A stretch of DNA of 64,000 nucleotides. It comes from Acanthacorydalis orientalis. Its lineage: Eukaryota > Arthropoda > Insecta > Megaloptera > Corydalidae. The DNA lies in assembly GCA_034766995.1 (NCBI GenBank), contig CM068320.1, positions 5,324,501-5,388,500 of the forward strand, given 5' to 3'. Made by a program: the position numbers and the translations under genes. How positions within the stretch are numbered: the stretch's first letter is position 1; each line of letters starts with the position of its first letter. This document shows, in pieces, positions 1 through 12,331 of this stretch. A model generated the notes under the pieces. That model saw only the letters and a list, made by a program, of their open reading frames with translations. It had not been told where the DNA came from and made no database searches.

Positions 1-30
1 AACTATTTCATATTTTTTAGACAAAATTTT

Positions 31-33
<3 letters not shown>

Positions 34-83
<50 letters not shown>

Positions 84-84
84 A
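34..84. repeat. (TA)n-(TG)n compound microsatellite
   Basis: About 30 bases of alternating TA pass directly into about 20 bases of alternating TG. Confidence 0.95.
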
Positions 85-1410
85 GCTATTGATAATTTAG
101 ATTAATCGATTTGTGATAACTGTATGATCAGAAATTGGATTTTTTTGTGGATAAATTCTTTTTGTATTGTTAATATTATCTTATAGTTTGCAATAAATAT
201 AAATCTTCAGAAGATTAAATTACAAAACATAATTATTTAAATAAAGTATAATATATTTATAAAATTATTATTGTATAGTTTACATCTGTGATCCTATTTT
301 TGTAATATAATATTCTGGTAGTGTTAAGTCTTCTGGATCACTTCTGTTTTTGTTTCATTTATATTTTTCAAATAATTAAAAATCTATCTGAATATAATAG
401 ACAGGCCGGAGCTATTATTGGAAATCACAACCTTCTATAATCTAAGAAGAAATGATCAGAATCATGCATAATGCATTTTTTATCAAATTCAACCAAAATT
501 AATTTATATAATATTGATGGAAATATAGAAATTCTTATTAAAAATTGATTGTAATATAATGTTATATATGGGTGTTATTCAATATATGGGCAATTTGAAA
601 ACACGCGATCTGATGTACATATGTCAGTGATAAATGTCTAAAATTTTGCTTCTTTGTATAAATAGGTGTAAATTATTAAGTTCATCTTTAAATAACGGCA
701 TTTTAGTATACGAGGATTTTTGAAGTCCATAAAATTTAACATTGAGCAGTGATAATTTTTATTTAATTAAAAAGGTTTAACGTTAAAGGAAACATTAACA
801 ATGTGAAAACAATGAAAATGATACAATTTCAAAAATTTTCTCTTTCCAATCATGTTTTTGCCATTTTCTTAAGAAAATATTTTGTTTAAGTAAAATAATT
901 TTCTATCGTCCTCCTGAAAATTCTTTAATAAATTACTCCATTTTTAACACATTCAAAATGTGTAAGAAAACGTATTACAAAAGTAAAGAAATAACTTTTG
1001 TTTACTTATTTCAACTTGTAAGTTCATTGTTACTTAAAGGGTAACGAGTAAATACAATATTATGATATAATAAGATTAAAATTAACAAAAGTATTATTAT
1101 TTTCAAATGAATCACTGAATATATTGTTTATCAAGATTTTTCCAAAAAATATTAAAAGTCAAAAATGGGAAAATGTTGTTTCATAGCATTTGTAACAATA
1201 TTGTATAAACTAAAATAAAAGCAGCATATCTATTTTGCCCCTTTTATTATTTATTATACTTCAACTGAAAATTACATTTCTGACACATTAGACCAAATAT
1301 TATTTTAATATATTTTTTGTCTCTAAATTTACTTATCTAACTTTACATAAAAAAATATTTCTTAAAATTAAAAAAAAAAAACGTGTGCACATTTTGTATA
1401 AATTATTATT
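85..1410. other. AT-rich DNA without recognisable gene
   Basis: No open frame, terminal repeat or RNA gene was recognised. The stretch is ordinary AT-rich sequence with stops in every frame. Confidence 0.6.
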
Positions 1411-1602
1411 AACATTGACATCCGAAGTTAAGCGAAATTTTAATGGAAAATAATTATATTGGTATTATAAAAAGTACAGTCACAACTAAACAACGATAAT
1501 TTTTTTCCACGAATTTTGAGAGAGTGTGAGTTATATAACAACTACAATGAAATGTGGGATTTTATAAAACAATTTATATAACTGTGAGAGTGATTACATA
1601 CT
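1411..1602 (-). repeat. Copy of an interspersed repeat tail (shared with 53541-53675)
   Basis: Read on the minus strand, this segment matches 53541-53675 in order. Both contain CACATTTCATTGTAGTTGTT, then a CAATAT-rich block, then TTAAAATTTCG.xTAACTTC followed by GTCA. This copy carries roughly 55 extra bases in the middle. A GC-richer patch at 1650-1690 lies next to it, as GC-rich patches do beside the other copies, but its orientation does not fit, so I do not include it in the repeat. The match was made by eye. Confidence 0.55.
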
Positions 1603-1771
1603 TTTTTACATATTTGAGGTTATGGACATCTTTTGTTTTGTAATCATGGTATTGCTGGCCGTACCTGGGGGTGCAAGATCCCGACAACAGCCTTTTCCGT
1701 ATGTTCATTTGTGACGTGTGTATCATTTTTATTGATCTTCTCAAATAGTGAACATCCGTGAAAAGTATAGG

Positions 1772-1778
1772 CATACTA

Positions 1779-1847
<69 letters not shown>

Positions 1848-1848
1848 A
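1772..1848. repeat. (ATAC)n-(AT)n compound microsatellite
   Basis: Several ATAC units pass into about 35 bases of alternating AT. Confidence 0.95.
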
Positions 1849-2770
1849 ATTACGATATTGAACGAATATATGCAGTACGAGCAAAGAAAGCGGGGGCGAA
1901 TCTCCTCGAAGTTTAGAGACATTGGCGAATAGAAGACAGAGTTGGTAATAATAAAAGAAAAAATAACTTTAAAAAATTTAATATCTTTGTTTTTCTTTGA
2001 AAATCAACTTTTTATAAACTTGTTTTCGTAGAAACAATAGAAATTTGATTATTACACTTCTGTTAGTCTAGCGATTCTAGATGCGACCAGAATAAGTTTC
2101 AAAATTCGACTCCATTAGCCTCTCTTTCACCCGAACTTGAGTACATTATTAAATTTAAATTCAATGTTTTTTCCATATTTTATAATAATATCAAACATCG
2201 TACGACTTTATAATAATTATGATAAATATTTTTGTATAAAACGAATTTATCTATTGTATTGTAATCCACTATGGTATGAACTAGTTAAGGCATAATAGCG
2301 CAAGAAACATAACGTCAGATGTTGACAGTTCATAATAATTCTCAATCTACTATAATCCGTTTCGTCATTGTTGCTGAACAGACACCCACACACGAAACAC
2401 ATCCAAGTATCAACCGACTCGAGTCATCTATTTTGTGGGCACGTCTTGATGAATGCTCACGTCTTCACAATCCAATTTTGTTAGCGGTGTCTCTTGGTAG
2501 CTTCGTTTCTCACTGTTCACGTTTTCACCTCTGGTTAATTGAAGCGTTCCGAATACCAATTATAGCCAAGACGAATTTAACTGCCAACCTGTAACGGAAC
2601 ACATACAAACGAGAGTGTGTGCGCGCGAATAATCGTATACAAATAAATTCTGAATATCAACTTGTCTTGAAAAACAGAATTTGTGGAGAAATTGCATTTA
2701 TTTACACGGATATTTAGATAAATAATTTTCAACTTTATATGAGCACGTCCATGTACCCAAACGAGCATCA
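1849..2770. other. No recognisable gene; less AT-rich island at 2300-2640
   Basis: The 2300-2640 part is clearly less AT-rich than its surroundings and holds a 91-codon plus-strand frame (2319-2594). The translation has no motif I recognise and its codon use does not look coding. It could be a relic of an unidentified element or part of a host transcript. Confidence 0.35.
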
Positions 2771-2897
<127 letters not shown>

Positions 2898-3008
2898 GTT
2901 TTCATTTCTATATGCAACATACGGGGTTTTTCCTTTATATATACATGACCTGCAAGTTGTTTACAAAAATTTAAATTATTGTATTTCTTAAGATTTATAT
3001 TTTTTAAT

Positions 3009-3730
3009 TTAAAAATGTCTATTTTGGGCCGTTTAAATTATGATGTATCTATTATCACTGAAATAAGATCACAAACTTTAAATCCTTGCTGGAAAACAGC
3101 TTGGCCTGAATGTGTTGCAAGCAGTGCAACTATTCAAACATCGACATATCTGAATTCATTACTTTGACATATGAAATAGACAGAGAAGGTTTTGATACCT
3201 TTAGCTACAATTATGTCGACGAATTGCTTGTGGATAATGTCTTAAATGATGACGATATTATTGGTATAACTTTAGATATCGCTGAAGATCTAGAAAACGA
3301 TAGTGACTAGGAACAAAAACCTATCACTCTCACTGCAAATTTAATTCGAGTTCTTCAAATTTTCCAATAAATTAGAAAATCATTTTATTGTTCATGATAT
3401 TAATTCTCAACGAGCCTTCAAATTTCTTCTTGAGATGAAGAATTGTGTTTGGATATCGCGAACTGTATAAAAAATTAGTAAAATCATCATCTGAAAGTTT
3501 AATCACTGATTACGTTGTCAGAGGAAAAAAAATCATCACAGAACGACGGTGCAGTTGACGATAATTCTATTTGTGAAGATCCATTGTCCTTAACATGCAG
3601 ATCTCATGCACTATCTCTATCTCTTCTCTAGTAATGAAAGTATTTTCGCACCAGTTCGCAAATGGTGTCGAACATTGTCAGATAGTGACGATAATTCTGA
3701 TGAAAAAATTCAAAATGAATTGTAACTTTT
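3009..3730 (+). pseudogene. Tigger/pogo-type transposase C-terminal relic
   Basis: The frame from about 3013 gives a TLNPCWKTAWPECV segment, which fits the Leu-Asn-x-Cys-Trp...Trp-Pro block after the DDE core of Tigger/jerky-type transposases. A shift near 3110 moves the homology into the next frame. That frame gives IDREGFDTF...VDELL followed by an acidic stretch ending at 3310, as in the family's acidic C-terminal tail. Further shifted fragments (ENHFIVHDINSQRAFKF, about 3370-3425) look like the last conserved block. The DDE core itself is absent. This relic is separate from and more decayed than the Tigger copy at 32905-34189. The family call rests on recalled family features, not a search. 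Confidence 0.6.
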
Positions 3731-3995
3731 GAATAAAATTAAATAAATAAAGTTTTAAAACAAACTTACTTTAAGTTTCATTTTAATAAGTTTCAGATTT
3801 TTGAAGGAATTTTTATTTTTTTGAATTTTCATAAACTTTTTTTATACAATTTTAGATGTATTTTAACTCATTGGTTTGTTTTAATGCGGTTTTAGAAAAT
3901 TATGTCTAATTTTTCAAAGTAAAATATTTCTTTTTTGTGAGATTTTTTGATATTCAGTTTTCTATGGAACATATCTACCGCATAAAAAGAGACTT

Positions 3996-4000
<5 letters not shown>

Positions 4001-4068
<68 letters not shown>
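4001..4068. repeat. (TA)n microsatellite
   Basis: An uninterrupted TA run of about 68 bases. Confidence 0.97.
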
Positions 4069-4071
<3 letters not shown>

Positions 4072-5051
4072 GTATGTATACTTGAATATTCTTGCAGCTA
4101 CTTTACTACTGATCAAAATTGTTTAATTGTTTGTAATATTTTATTATTCAATTTGTGAAATCAGTGAACAAGAAATCTTATTTTAGAATAATTATAATAA
4201 ACCTATTAACTAATAATATATTTAAAGAAAAATGTAAAAAATCGACATTATTAATAATCTATATCCTATTTTTCAATTTTAGGTTATTTAAACCCAATAA
4301 TTGTTTCAACTTTTTTCTAATTTTTTTGAAATAATGGCTAGTTTAATTAAAATGTCTTGAAATTAATTAAATATATGAATAATAAACGAATTATAAAAAG
4401 TATTATTAGTTATATTAAAATTTTCGAACTTATTTACTTTATATGAAAATATTTAAGATTAAATATAACCTAAAGTAGAATAATATAAATCTGAATTCAG
4501 TAAAATTTGTTAATAAAGTAAATTAAAAAAATAATACATTTTTTATCAAATAAAGTTACAATTTCAAAAAAAAAGAAATCTTAAATAACACTTAAATTTA
4601 CAATAAAGTATCTATTTCAGAGTTATTATAAAATAAAACTTTCTTTGACGAAGGTATCTTTAAATTATTTTGTATACATGTGGAACAAATAGTTAAACTG
4701 AACTAAAGAAGAAATAAATTCTTTGTACTGCTTGTAACTCTTACATGTTTTAATAGATGTGTACACTTTACTCTCGATAGTAGAATTACTTTGTTGTAAA
4801 GTATTCATCCTTTGAAATAGTTCAATAAAAAACAAATCAAGAGAAGAGAAATCGACTGACCTAATAGTAAAGTTTTAAGTCATAATGGAAGTCTCATTAA
4901 CTTGGAAACGTTTTCTGTTAAGAGTGCATCACTTTTTTAGCTATAAATTACGAGTATTTTTGTCGAAAAAAATTAAGTAATTGTTTCTGAAACTTATTGT
5001 TCTGTCTTATCGTATAGTTAGTTAAAAATATGATGACATCTTCAATATCAT

Positions 5052-5099
<48 letters not shown>

Positions 5100-6716
5100 T
5101 TAGTAAAAATATTATGTATACATGAATGTGAGACAGTGCCTTATTTGTATATTCAAAAAATATTTTAATTTTTCCTTGAGAAACTTAAATATTAAATAAT
5201 ATTAAAAAATCTATTCATGTTTTAAAATTTCAAATTTTTTTGACTATTATTTGTGAATAAAAGAAATTTTTTGTAAAATTTTATTAAGATTTCCTGTACT
5301 ATATTTTAAAAATTAAATTTGTTTATAATTTACCTAAACTTGGTTGGTATTCATAGTTTACGAGTATCTAGGATGTAAAAATGTATCTAAATTAAAGATC
5401 GCTGATAATCAAATAATTACCGATATTTTTGAACATAATATATAAATTAAAATAACTCTTTTACTATTTATTTGTATTATTTTTAACTCACATTTCTACA
5501 ATGTGCACTGCTGTCAACTTATTAATTATGATAAAATCGTTATTACGTTGTCATGTTAAACACTTTGAATAATTTGCTAAATATCATATTTAATAAGTTA
5601 TCATTTTTCTATAACATTTATCTGTGTAAAACGTATTTAGTAGATTCTATTGTTAGTGGTGCAATAATGATAAATGTGTAATTGAGAATGATTCAATGAT
5701 TTTTTATAAATAACTCTTCCATAATAACGTTTCGAAATACAAAAACACATACATTGAGTTACTTCGTTTTTGCTATCTACTTAAATTCGTGAAAACATTA
5801 TGAACACAGATTGGAAATTATTTAAAATAAAAATATCTCGTATAAATGACATGATACAAAACATTAAACTTTAATTTACACAGATTTGTAATATTTGGAT
5901 GCATGAATATTTTTTTGTTTTATTTTCAAGCATTTAAATTTATGTATCAATATTACATTTAATTGTTTTTCATTTCGATTTATAATTAACATGAACAATT
6001 TTGATTAATTTGTAAAATAAATTAAAATGTTAAATGTAAAAATTTCATATCCCGTACCTTTTTTTTAAATTATATTAAAACTTAATTAAAATTTTTGTTT
6101 TTAAACAGGTATGTTATGTAATTGACAAATGTATACATTTTAATTATAATAAAGCATTACTGCACACTAATGCAACATTTTAAGGACCAGTGTTTCACAT
6201 AATTGGCTCATGTTCAGTTTATTTTTAGTTAAATTAACGTTTCATTCCCTTTTAACCATATATCAATAAATCTGAAAATATAAGTATTTGTAGACAGTAT
6301 GTTAAACTTTATCTTCGTATTAATTTATTATTACGTACCAACAATTTTACTATACTTTTTATTCATTTATTATTTGTAACAATGTAAATTAATAAAATAT
6401 AACATATGTATGAGATTCAATACTCCTGATGATCTTCGTCCAATTATATCACTGGAGTTTCTTCTTAACACGACTAAGTATGGCACAAATACCATTTTCA
6501 AATAGATGTTATATAATTAAATTTAATTATATTTAAGATTTATTTATATAAAATGTGCTTATAATTGTGAGGCTGTGCTTACAGTTTTGAGGAATAAGGT
6601 ATCGTGTCAGTATTAGCATTTATTTTTTTGCATTTCATATTAGTTGTACTTTTATATATTTCTATATTTTATGTAATATAAAAATAAAAGTAACATATTA
6701 ATAAAACGAATAAATA
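4069..6716. other. AT-rich DNA without recognisable gene
   Basis: No coding frame or terminal repeats were found apart from the (TA)n run at 5053-5095. A splice-like AAACAG/GTATGT junction occurs at 6107/6109. Confidence 0.55.
5053..5095. repeat. (TA)n microsatellite
   Basis: An alternating TA run of about 43 bases. Confidence 0.95.
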
Positions 6717-6797
6717 TTAAGTTGATAGGATAATAATTGTGGTTTTTGTTTTTTGAATTTTAACCTTAATTTTTTTAAAAGTGTCATTTCATCGTGT

Positions 6798-8464
6798 TTA
6801 ACACTACAACTACCACACTAGTCAAAATTACTGGTTTTACAATTTTATTTTGAAATTCTTAATTCATGTTACATTTTTGTTCGTATCGATGTTATGACTT
6901 GCAGCGACAACTAAGGAAATAGTATAATGATTTATATTTTTTTTTTATTCAAAATCAAAATAATTTTGTATCATGGCTACTTACACCCATACCAGTCAAA
7001 ATGTCTGCTACCTGTGAAAGTGTAAAAGTGTCATGCAATCTGTTTACCAAACACAAATTAACCAGTTTACTCGTTTTGTACTTTTCACACGTTCTTAGAA
7101 TTTTTACTGAGTATCATTCAGTATGATGGTGAAACTTATAAGGAAAATTTCGGATCGATCATGATGGTAATGCAAAACTAATGCATTCATTCGAAAATAT
7201 ATTTAGTTGTTCATTTAGATCTGGGGATGTAGAATGTGTACTGAAATTTTTGTTGAATGTTGCACTCATTTATATAATATAATAAATAATAAAAAAATAA
7301 TTATATAAATTGTAATAAACGACATATTATTTCAAATAGTCTGAGGTGAGAAAAATGAATACAAATATAAATGTTATGTAATCACTATTTTTATTTTATT
7401 TTTATAAGTCCTGAAAATGGTAAAACTATTGAAAATCTCTGAATTATTAGAAAAACTGAACGATATACCAATGGAAGTCTCTGATAACGAGGATAATGAA
7501 CTCTATTACAGTGAAGGTGAACCAGAAGAAATTGAAAATGAACAATACGGTATTCACGATGAACTTTTTGATAGTGAGAATGGTTGTGATGAGCTTTTAG
7601 ACAAAGAAAATGCTCAGAAATCCTTAGAAAGTGATAGTGAATTTGAAAATAATTTGAATTTACGTAAAAAATATTCTAGGGTGTTTTAAAGTTCTAAAAA
7701 TGAAAATGAAAGTATACTACAAGATCATCAAAATGAAATTACTGCAGAAGGAATTAGTTGGGAAAAAATAAAAGAAGGGTCTAGTCCTGGAAGATTACCA
7801 CTTCATAATATTTTCAAAGACGTACCCGGTCCAACAAGGTATCCCCAAAAAATATTGTAAAAGGTAAATTTATGTTTTAACTAGCAGATGAACTTGTCAC
7901 TGAAAATGCCGTTGAAAATATAAAACCAGGGATAGAATCACGAGAAACTTATGTACAAATAACTTCAAAGAGTTCACTTTGTTCACGCAAATGGTGTCAA
8001 ATAGGGTACTGTAATAATAATAAGACTACCACCATTTGTAATATGTATAAAAAATATGCATGTGGAAAATGTACCCAAAAGAAAAACTATGTTTGTTAGA
8101 AATGTGACAAATTATAACTTTTTATACCTAATAATTTACTATGTACTATAAGAATAACTTAAATTTGAATGAAAATTTATTTTATTTTTTTTTTTACCAA
8201 AGCATATATTCTTTATTATACTTATTATTCTTATTGATGTGTAAGTGATAAAATGTGCCAATCCTCATTTAGGGAGCATGGTGTCAAATGAGTAAATATG
8301 TCATACCAAAAATGTACTACATAACATGGAATTCCTTTTGTAAGAAACTCATAGGTCAATAAATATAAAAATATTCTATTATTATGACTTTTTTAAAGAC
8401 CAGTCATTTTGACTGGTTTTGGTAGAAATATCTTCGCCTTAACTGTCAGTAGGTCTAATGTTAA
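6798..8464 (+). mobile_element. piggyBac-like element, internally deleted
   Basis: TTAA at 6798-6801 and again at 8461-8464 fit piggyBac target duplications. The ends inside them, CACTACAACTACC and, reversed from the right, CATTAGACCTACT, match at most positions as an imperfect terminal inverted repeat. Sub-terminal blocks near both ends also mirror each other (AGTCAAAATTACTGGTTTT at the left, CCAGTCATTTTGACTGGTTTT at the right). A transposase with N- and C-terminal pieces but no catalytic core lies inside. The element sits inside the mariner at 6717-10028, so it is younger than that mariner. Confidence 0.75.
7417..8117 (+). pseudogene. piggyBac-like transposase, DDE core deleted
   Basis: The N-terminal part (7417-7859, one internal TAA at 7687) is strongly acidic, with runs such as VSDNEDNELYYSEGEPEEIE. 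This is the usual piggyBac transposase N terminus. It ends in GRLPLHNIFKDVPGPT, resembling the short motif that precedes the catalytic domain in this family. About 100 bases later, in another frame, a Cys-rich tail appears: KSSLCSRKWCQIGYC...CNMYKKYACGKC, then a TAG and CDKL, ending at 8117. This fits the C-terminal zinc-binding Cys cluster. Nearly the whole region that should hold the catalytic aspartates is missing, so the product could not transpose DNA. The call combines domain layout with the TTAA-flanked context. Confidence 0.7.
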
Positions 8465-8466
8465 TG

Positions 8467-8914
8467 TTAACACATTGGCGCCGGATGACGCATTTTTGCG
8501 TCATCCGTGTCTTTTACTTGACGCCGGATGACGCGAAAATGCGTCATTGAGATTTTAGTGTATAATAAATTTTTAAAAAAACTATAAATTGGTTAAGTTC
8601 TCTGCATAAATAGCAAAATAGAAGTTTCAAGAATTGAAATAAATGTATATATTTTCAACATTTTTTTTATCCCTTGATTATTGATACTGCAGCTTGTATT
8701 TACATTAGAGCGATATGGTAGAAATTTGACGCTTGGTCCTTTTCTTCTGAATACAAAAAAACTTTACACATACCTCACAATTTCCCTGAAAAATATTATT
8801 TATTTTAAAATCTATAACAGTTTTTTCTAACGTAACGCGATTGAAACGAAACAGGCGAAATCTTCCTGTCGACATGTAAGTGCGGCTCCAAACCCCCTGG
8901 CGTCAATGTGTTAA
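8467..8914. mobile_element. piggyBac-type MITE with terminal hairpins
   Basis: TTAA occurs at 8467-8470 and 8911-8914. The ends CACATTGGCGCC and, reversed from the right, CACATTGACGCC match at 11 of 12 bases. The element is about 440 bp with no coding frame. Its left part holds two palindromes, GATGACGCATTTTTGCGTCA and GATGACGCGAAAATGCGTCA, an unusually GC-rich structure for this window. It is separated by only two bases from the TTAA that ends the neighbouring piggyBac element. Confidence 0.75.
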
Positions 8915-9008
8915 TATCATGTTAAAGTATATTTTTCAGTCTATATTTTAGTAACATCGACTTTGGTTTTATTGATAATTTTGTTTCAAATTGAGCTATT
9001 TAATTAAA

Positions 9009-9945
9009 GATACAAAAGAATACAATAAGAGCAATTTTTAAGTTGAAAACTGATTGTAAAGTAGCAGAAACTGCTCGTAAACTAAACGATGCTTTTGGTG
9101 TGGGTGTTGTTAAGGAACTACTGTGTAATACTGTGTAATAGTGGTTCCAAAAAATTCGTACTGGGGACGAGAGCCTTAAAGATGAAAAAGGTTACAGGGG
9201 TTCTTCTTCAGTTCAGAACAACCAACTGAAGGCGTTGTTGAACCAGAACTACACACAACAATTCGAGAACTTGAATAAAAGTTAGGCGTCAGTCATTCAA
9301 CAGTTTTAGATCACTTAAAACAGCAAGGAAAATCAAAAACGCTTGACAAACTGGTGGTGCACGAACTGAAAAAAACCAAAAAATCGCTTTTAAGAAGATT
9401 GTTCTATGCTTCTTTTACGCAACATAAACGATAGATTTTTCGATTGTATTAACGTGCAATGAAAAGTGGATCCCTTACGACAACAGAAAGCGGTTGCACA
9501 GTGGTAGAACAGAAATGAAGCCACAAAATATTTCTCAAAATCGAAATTACACCAAAAGAAAATTATGATGAGTGTTTGATGGTCTGTCCACGGTAAAATT
9601 CACTACAATTTTTTGAATTCTGGTGGAACCATTCCAACTGAGAGTTATTGTCAAGAAAGTGACAAAATTAACTTGAATTGAGAAATTGATCCTTCACAAG
9701 TTGAATGAATTGCGCTATGATACATTACCTTATCCACCATTCTCAGCAGATATCTCGCTAACACATTATCACTTGTTCAACCATTTCGACAACTTCTTAC
9801 AGGGTAAGGTTTTCACATCCAAGTTACTGCCGAAAGTTCATTTTGAGATTCTATTAACTCCAGAATTCAAGAATTTTCTACCACCGGAATAAGTAAGCAT
9901 GTAATTAATTGAAAAAATTATGGCGATTCTAATGGAACTCATTTC
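9009..9945 (+). pseudogene. Cecropia-type mariner transposase pseudogene
   Basis: A DD34D-type transposase (relative of the domain fused in human SETMAR) broken by many stops and shifts. Recognisable pieces in order are KVAETARKLNDAFGVGVV (helix-turn-helix start, about 9060-9110), WFQKIRTGDESLKDEKG (about 9142), SHSTVLDHLKQQGK (about 9290-9335), a weak TCNEKWIPYDNRKR (about 9450-9490, with Asn in place of the first catalytic Asp), and LNELRYDTLPYPPFSADISLTHYHLFNHFDNFLQGK (about 9700-9810), where THYH stands where SDYH is expected. The block that should carry the middle catalytic Asp is deleted near 9665-9690. All three catalytic positions are therefore lost or changed. It lies in the right-hand part of the split mariner 6717-10028. 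Confidence 0.8.
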
Positions 9946-10215
9946 GATTAATAGAGTTAATTATTAGCTGAGAAAACTGTATATGAATTTAAAGGTCATA
10001 AACCGCAATTATTTTTCTACCAACCTAATATTAATCAGTATTGCCAACAAATACAAATTAAAAGTACACTGTTGATAGATACTCACTTAATCTTATATGA
10101 AATTGTTGATTGTGAACAAGTATTTAAAAATATTTACGATATTTTTTAAATACAATTACTATAGTATAAATGCGATGCTACATTTTATACCTTAAACTTA
10201 TAAATCACCTCTCAA

Positions 10216-10218
<3 letters not shown>

Positions 10219-10262
<44 letters not shown>
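10219..10262. repeat. (TA)n microsatellite
   Basis: An alternating TA run of about 44 bases. Confidence 0.95.
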
Positions 10263-10264
<2 letters not shown>

Positions 10265-12186
10265 GAATGTAAATCAAAATTAAAATCAGTTTTATAATAT
10301 CTATAAGAAAATGGCGTATGTGCCGAATCAAGTAGAAAAGAACAGCAATTCATTTGAGTCAAAAGATCATCCACTTCCTTGGATAATATTTCAACGCAAT
10401 CACAGACATAAAAACATACAATTTTAATTTAATGAAAAGTACAATTTTATATTAATGAATCTTATTTCCTTTGTTATATTCATTGTAGACATATTAGTTA
10501 CATTTTACTTATAAATAATTTTTATAAAATTTCTACGTAATTTTGTTGAATAAATTTATATTTTTTTAACACTTTTTAAAGTAATTTGCTACTAAGAATG
10601 TTGACTGTATTGGTATTTTCGTAAGTTATTTTTATCAGCAGTTGATGTAAGTTATTTTCATCAAACATAAAAATAAATTAATATTCATGTTGGCAAGTAA
10701 AATTTAAATCTAATCTTTGAATCTTAAAATCAAAAATTAAAGAGTATATTTAGATTGATAATTTTAGTTTTTTTTTAAAAAAAACTAAACTTCATTTAAA
10801 GTTATAATTCTTGTATATTTCGACGTATAGGACGCGCCTACGTAAAGATTCTGTTGAATTTAAAAGGATTTTTTTAATTTTTTTGTATACTAGTGATATA
10901 AAACACATAATAATAATAAAATAATATTAGTAGGTGGATTTCTAAAGATATTATGTATTTGTTACAAAAGCAAAATTTATGATGGACCTCTTATCGAACA
11001 AAAGATCTGTTTATAACTTTTTATTACCGACTGTTCTAAATAATCTAATTATGACAAGTCTGGAAATTTTAATTCACACTTGTTTTTTTTATATATGAAT
11101 TTATGTATATTAATAATAATGTACCTGTGTACATAATAATATAAAAAAATACACCTGTTTAAATAAATGTATGTAATAATGTTGATAATAAGTTAACTTT
11201 TCTATTTACTTGGTACTTACGAGAGTCACTTCCCTTCGCATCCTATTTTCTCAACTCAATTTTTAATCCTCCTGTATAAGACGCACCCGAAAATTATGAC
11301 CAATTTTTTGGTGTTCAAAGTGTATCTTGTTCGCCTATATATACGGTACATATTTTAATATCTGTGTAATTGTTGTATTATTTTCTTTGACTGCTTTGCA
11401 TACTTTCACTGTTAATTTAATCTACTACTTTTGGATTTTAGATCATTTTAAGACATTAGGTTAGATTAATACATTTTTAAATAATTTAAGATCTGGTCTA
11501 GAATACAGTAAACATTGTATAATGAATAACAGTAAAAGAGAACAATAAGCTGAGGTTTTTGTTTAAATTATTAAATAAAGTATAAGAGGACGATATTTTG
11601 GTACATGATATGTTTAACTTTTGATCAACGAGTAGGATTTCGTTGTTGATTATCTGTGCATTATCTGAGTCTCTTTCATTTAAAATTAATATTTTTTACA
11701 ATATAAATTTAGGATGGTAAATTACTTCACTTTTACAAGTAAATCTTTCGCTACCCCTACAAATCGTTTCAACTCAATAATTGATTACTGACAATGCATG
11801 TAGATGGCGATTCCGTCATTATCAGAGCATTGATGTATAGAAAAATATGAAGTCATATATTCGAAAATAATATATTCTAATTTGGATTTTTCTATACCCT
11901 ATCATTTTGATTATGATAGAATTTCCATTTAATAAATAAATATCCAAAATAATAACTAATTATTTATTAACTATTTTATGAGAAACCTGTTTGAAATTAG
12001 TAAAATGACTTAAAATTAATTAGTGAAAATATTATTTGTTTTGGATAATGAAGCGTTGTTCTAAAATAACTTAAAAAATGATAAAAATTAATTGGATTAT
12101 GTATAAAACATTTCGGAATAGTATTTGATACCGGTAAAATAATATCAAAAATATTATTTTATAGAAACATATTTGTTTAAAATTAG
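10263..12186. other. AT-rich DNA; possible DNA-transposon end at 11265-11350
   Basis: No gene was seen. At 11265-11350 the sequence contains GTATAAGACGCACCCG and, about 55 bases on, GTGTATCTTGTTCGCC and TATATACGGTA. Such TATAAGACGCAC-type ends recur in cut-and-paste element termini. A related GTATAGGACGCGCC occurs at about 10826. The class is unknown and the call is weak. A short dispersed repeat lies at about 11785-11860. Confidence 0.3.
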
Positions 12187-12189
12187 ATG

Positions 12190-12232
<43 letters not shown>

Positions 12233-12258
12233 GTATCTATTTATCTATATTTATATAT

Positions 12259-12304
<46 letters not shown>

Positions 12305-12330
12305 CTATATCTATCTATCTATATTTATAT
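12187..12330. repeat. (TA)n / CTAT compound microsatellite
   Basis: Two long TA runs are separated and followed by CTATCTAT-type steps. The irritans-like mariner begins immediately after it. Confidence 0.93.
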
Positions 12331-12331
12331 A

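Larger units (their letters stand above)
6717..10028 (+). mobile_element. Cecropia-type mariner, split by two piggyBac-type insertions
   Basis: The left end TTAAGTTGATAGGATAATAA and the right end ATTATTTTTCTACCAACCTAA form the terminal inverted repeat shared with the elements at 18266, 39865, 47221 and 61302. The element is flanked by TA on both sides (6715-6716 and 10029-10030), the expected target duplication. The left 80 bases are followed by about 2.1 kb of foreign sequence (6798-8914), after which mariner sequence resumes at 8915 with TATCATG and runs to the right end. Without the insertions it would be about 1.2 kb, close to the roughly 1.28 kb usual for a mariner. It is the longest copy of this family in the window. 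Confidence 0.85.

Noticed and set aside
2319..2594. 91-codon frame considered as a coding exon
   Set aside because: The composition is less AT-rich but the translation shows no domain, and the antisense is equally unconvincing. Kept only as an unexplained island.
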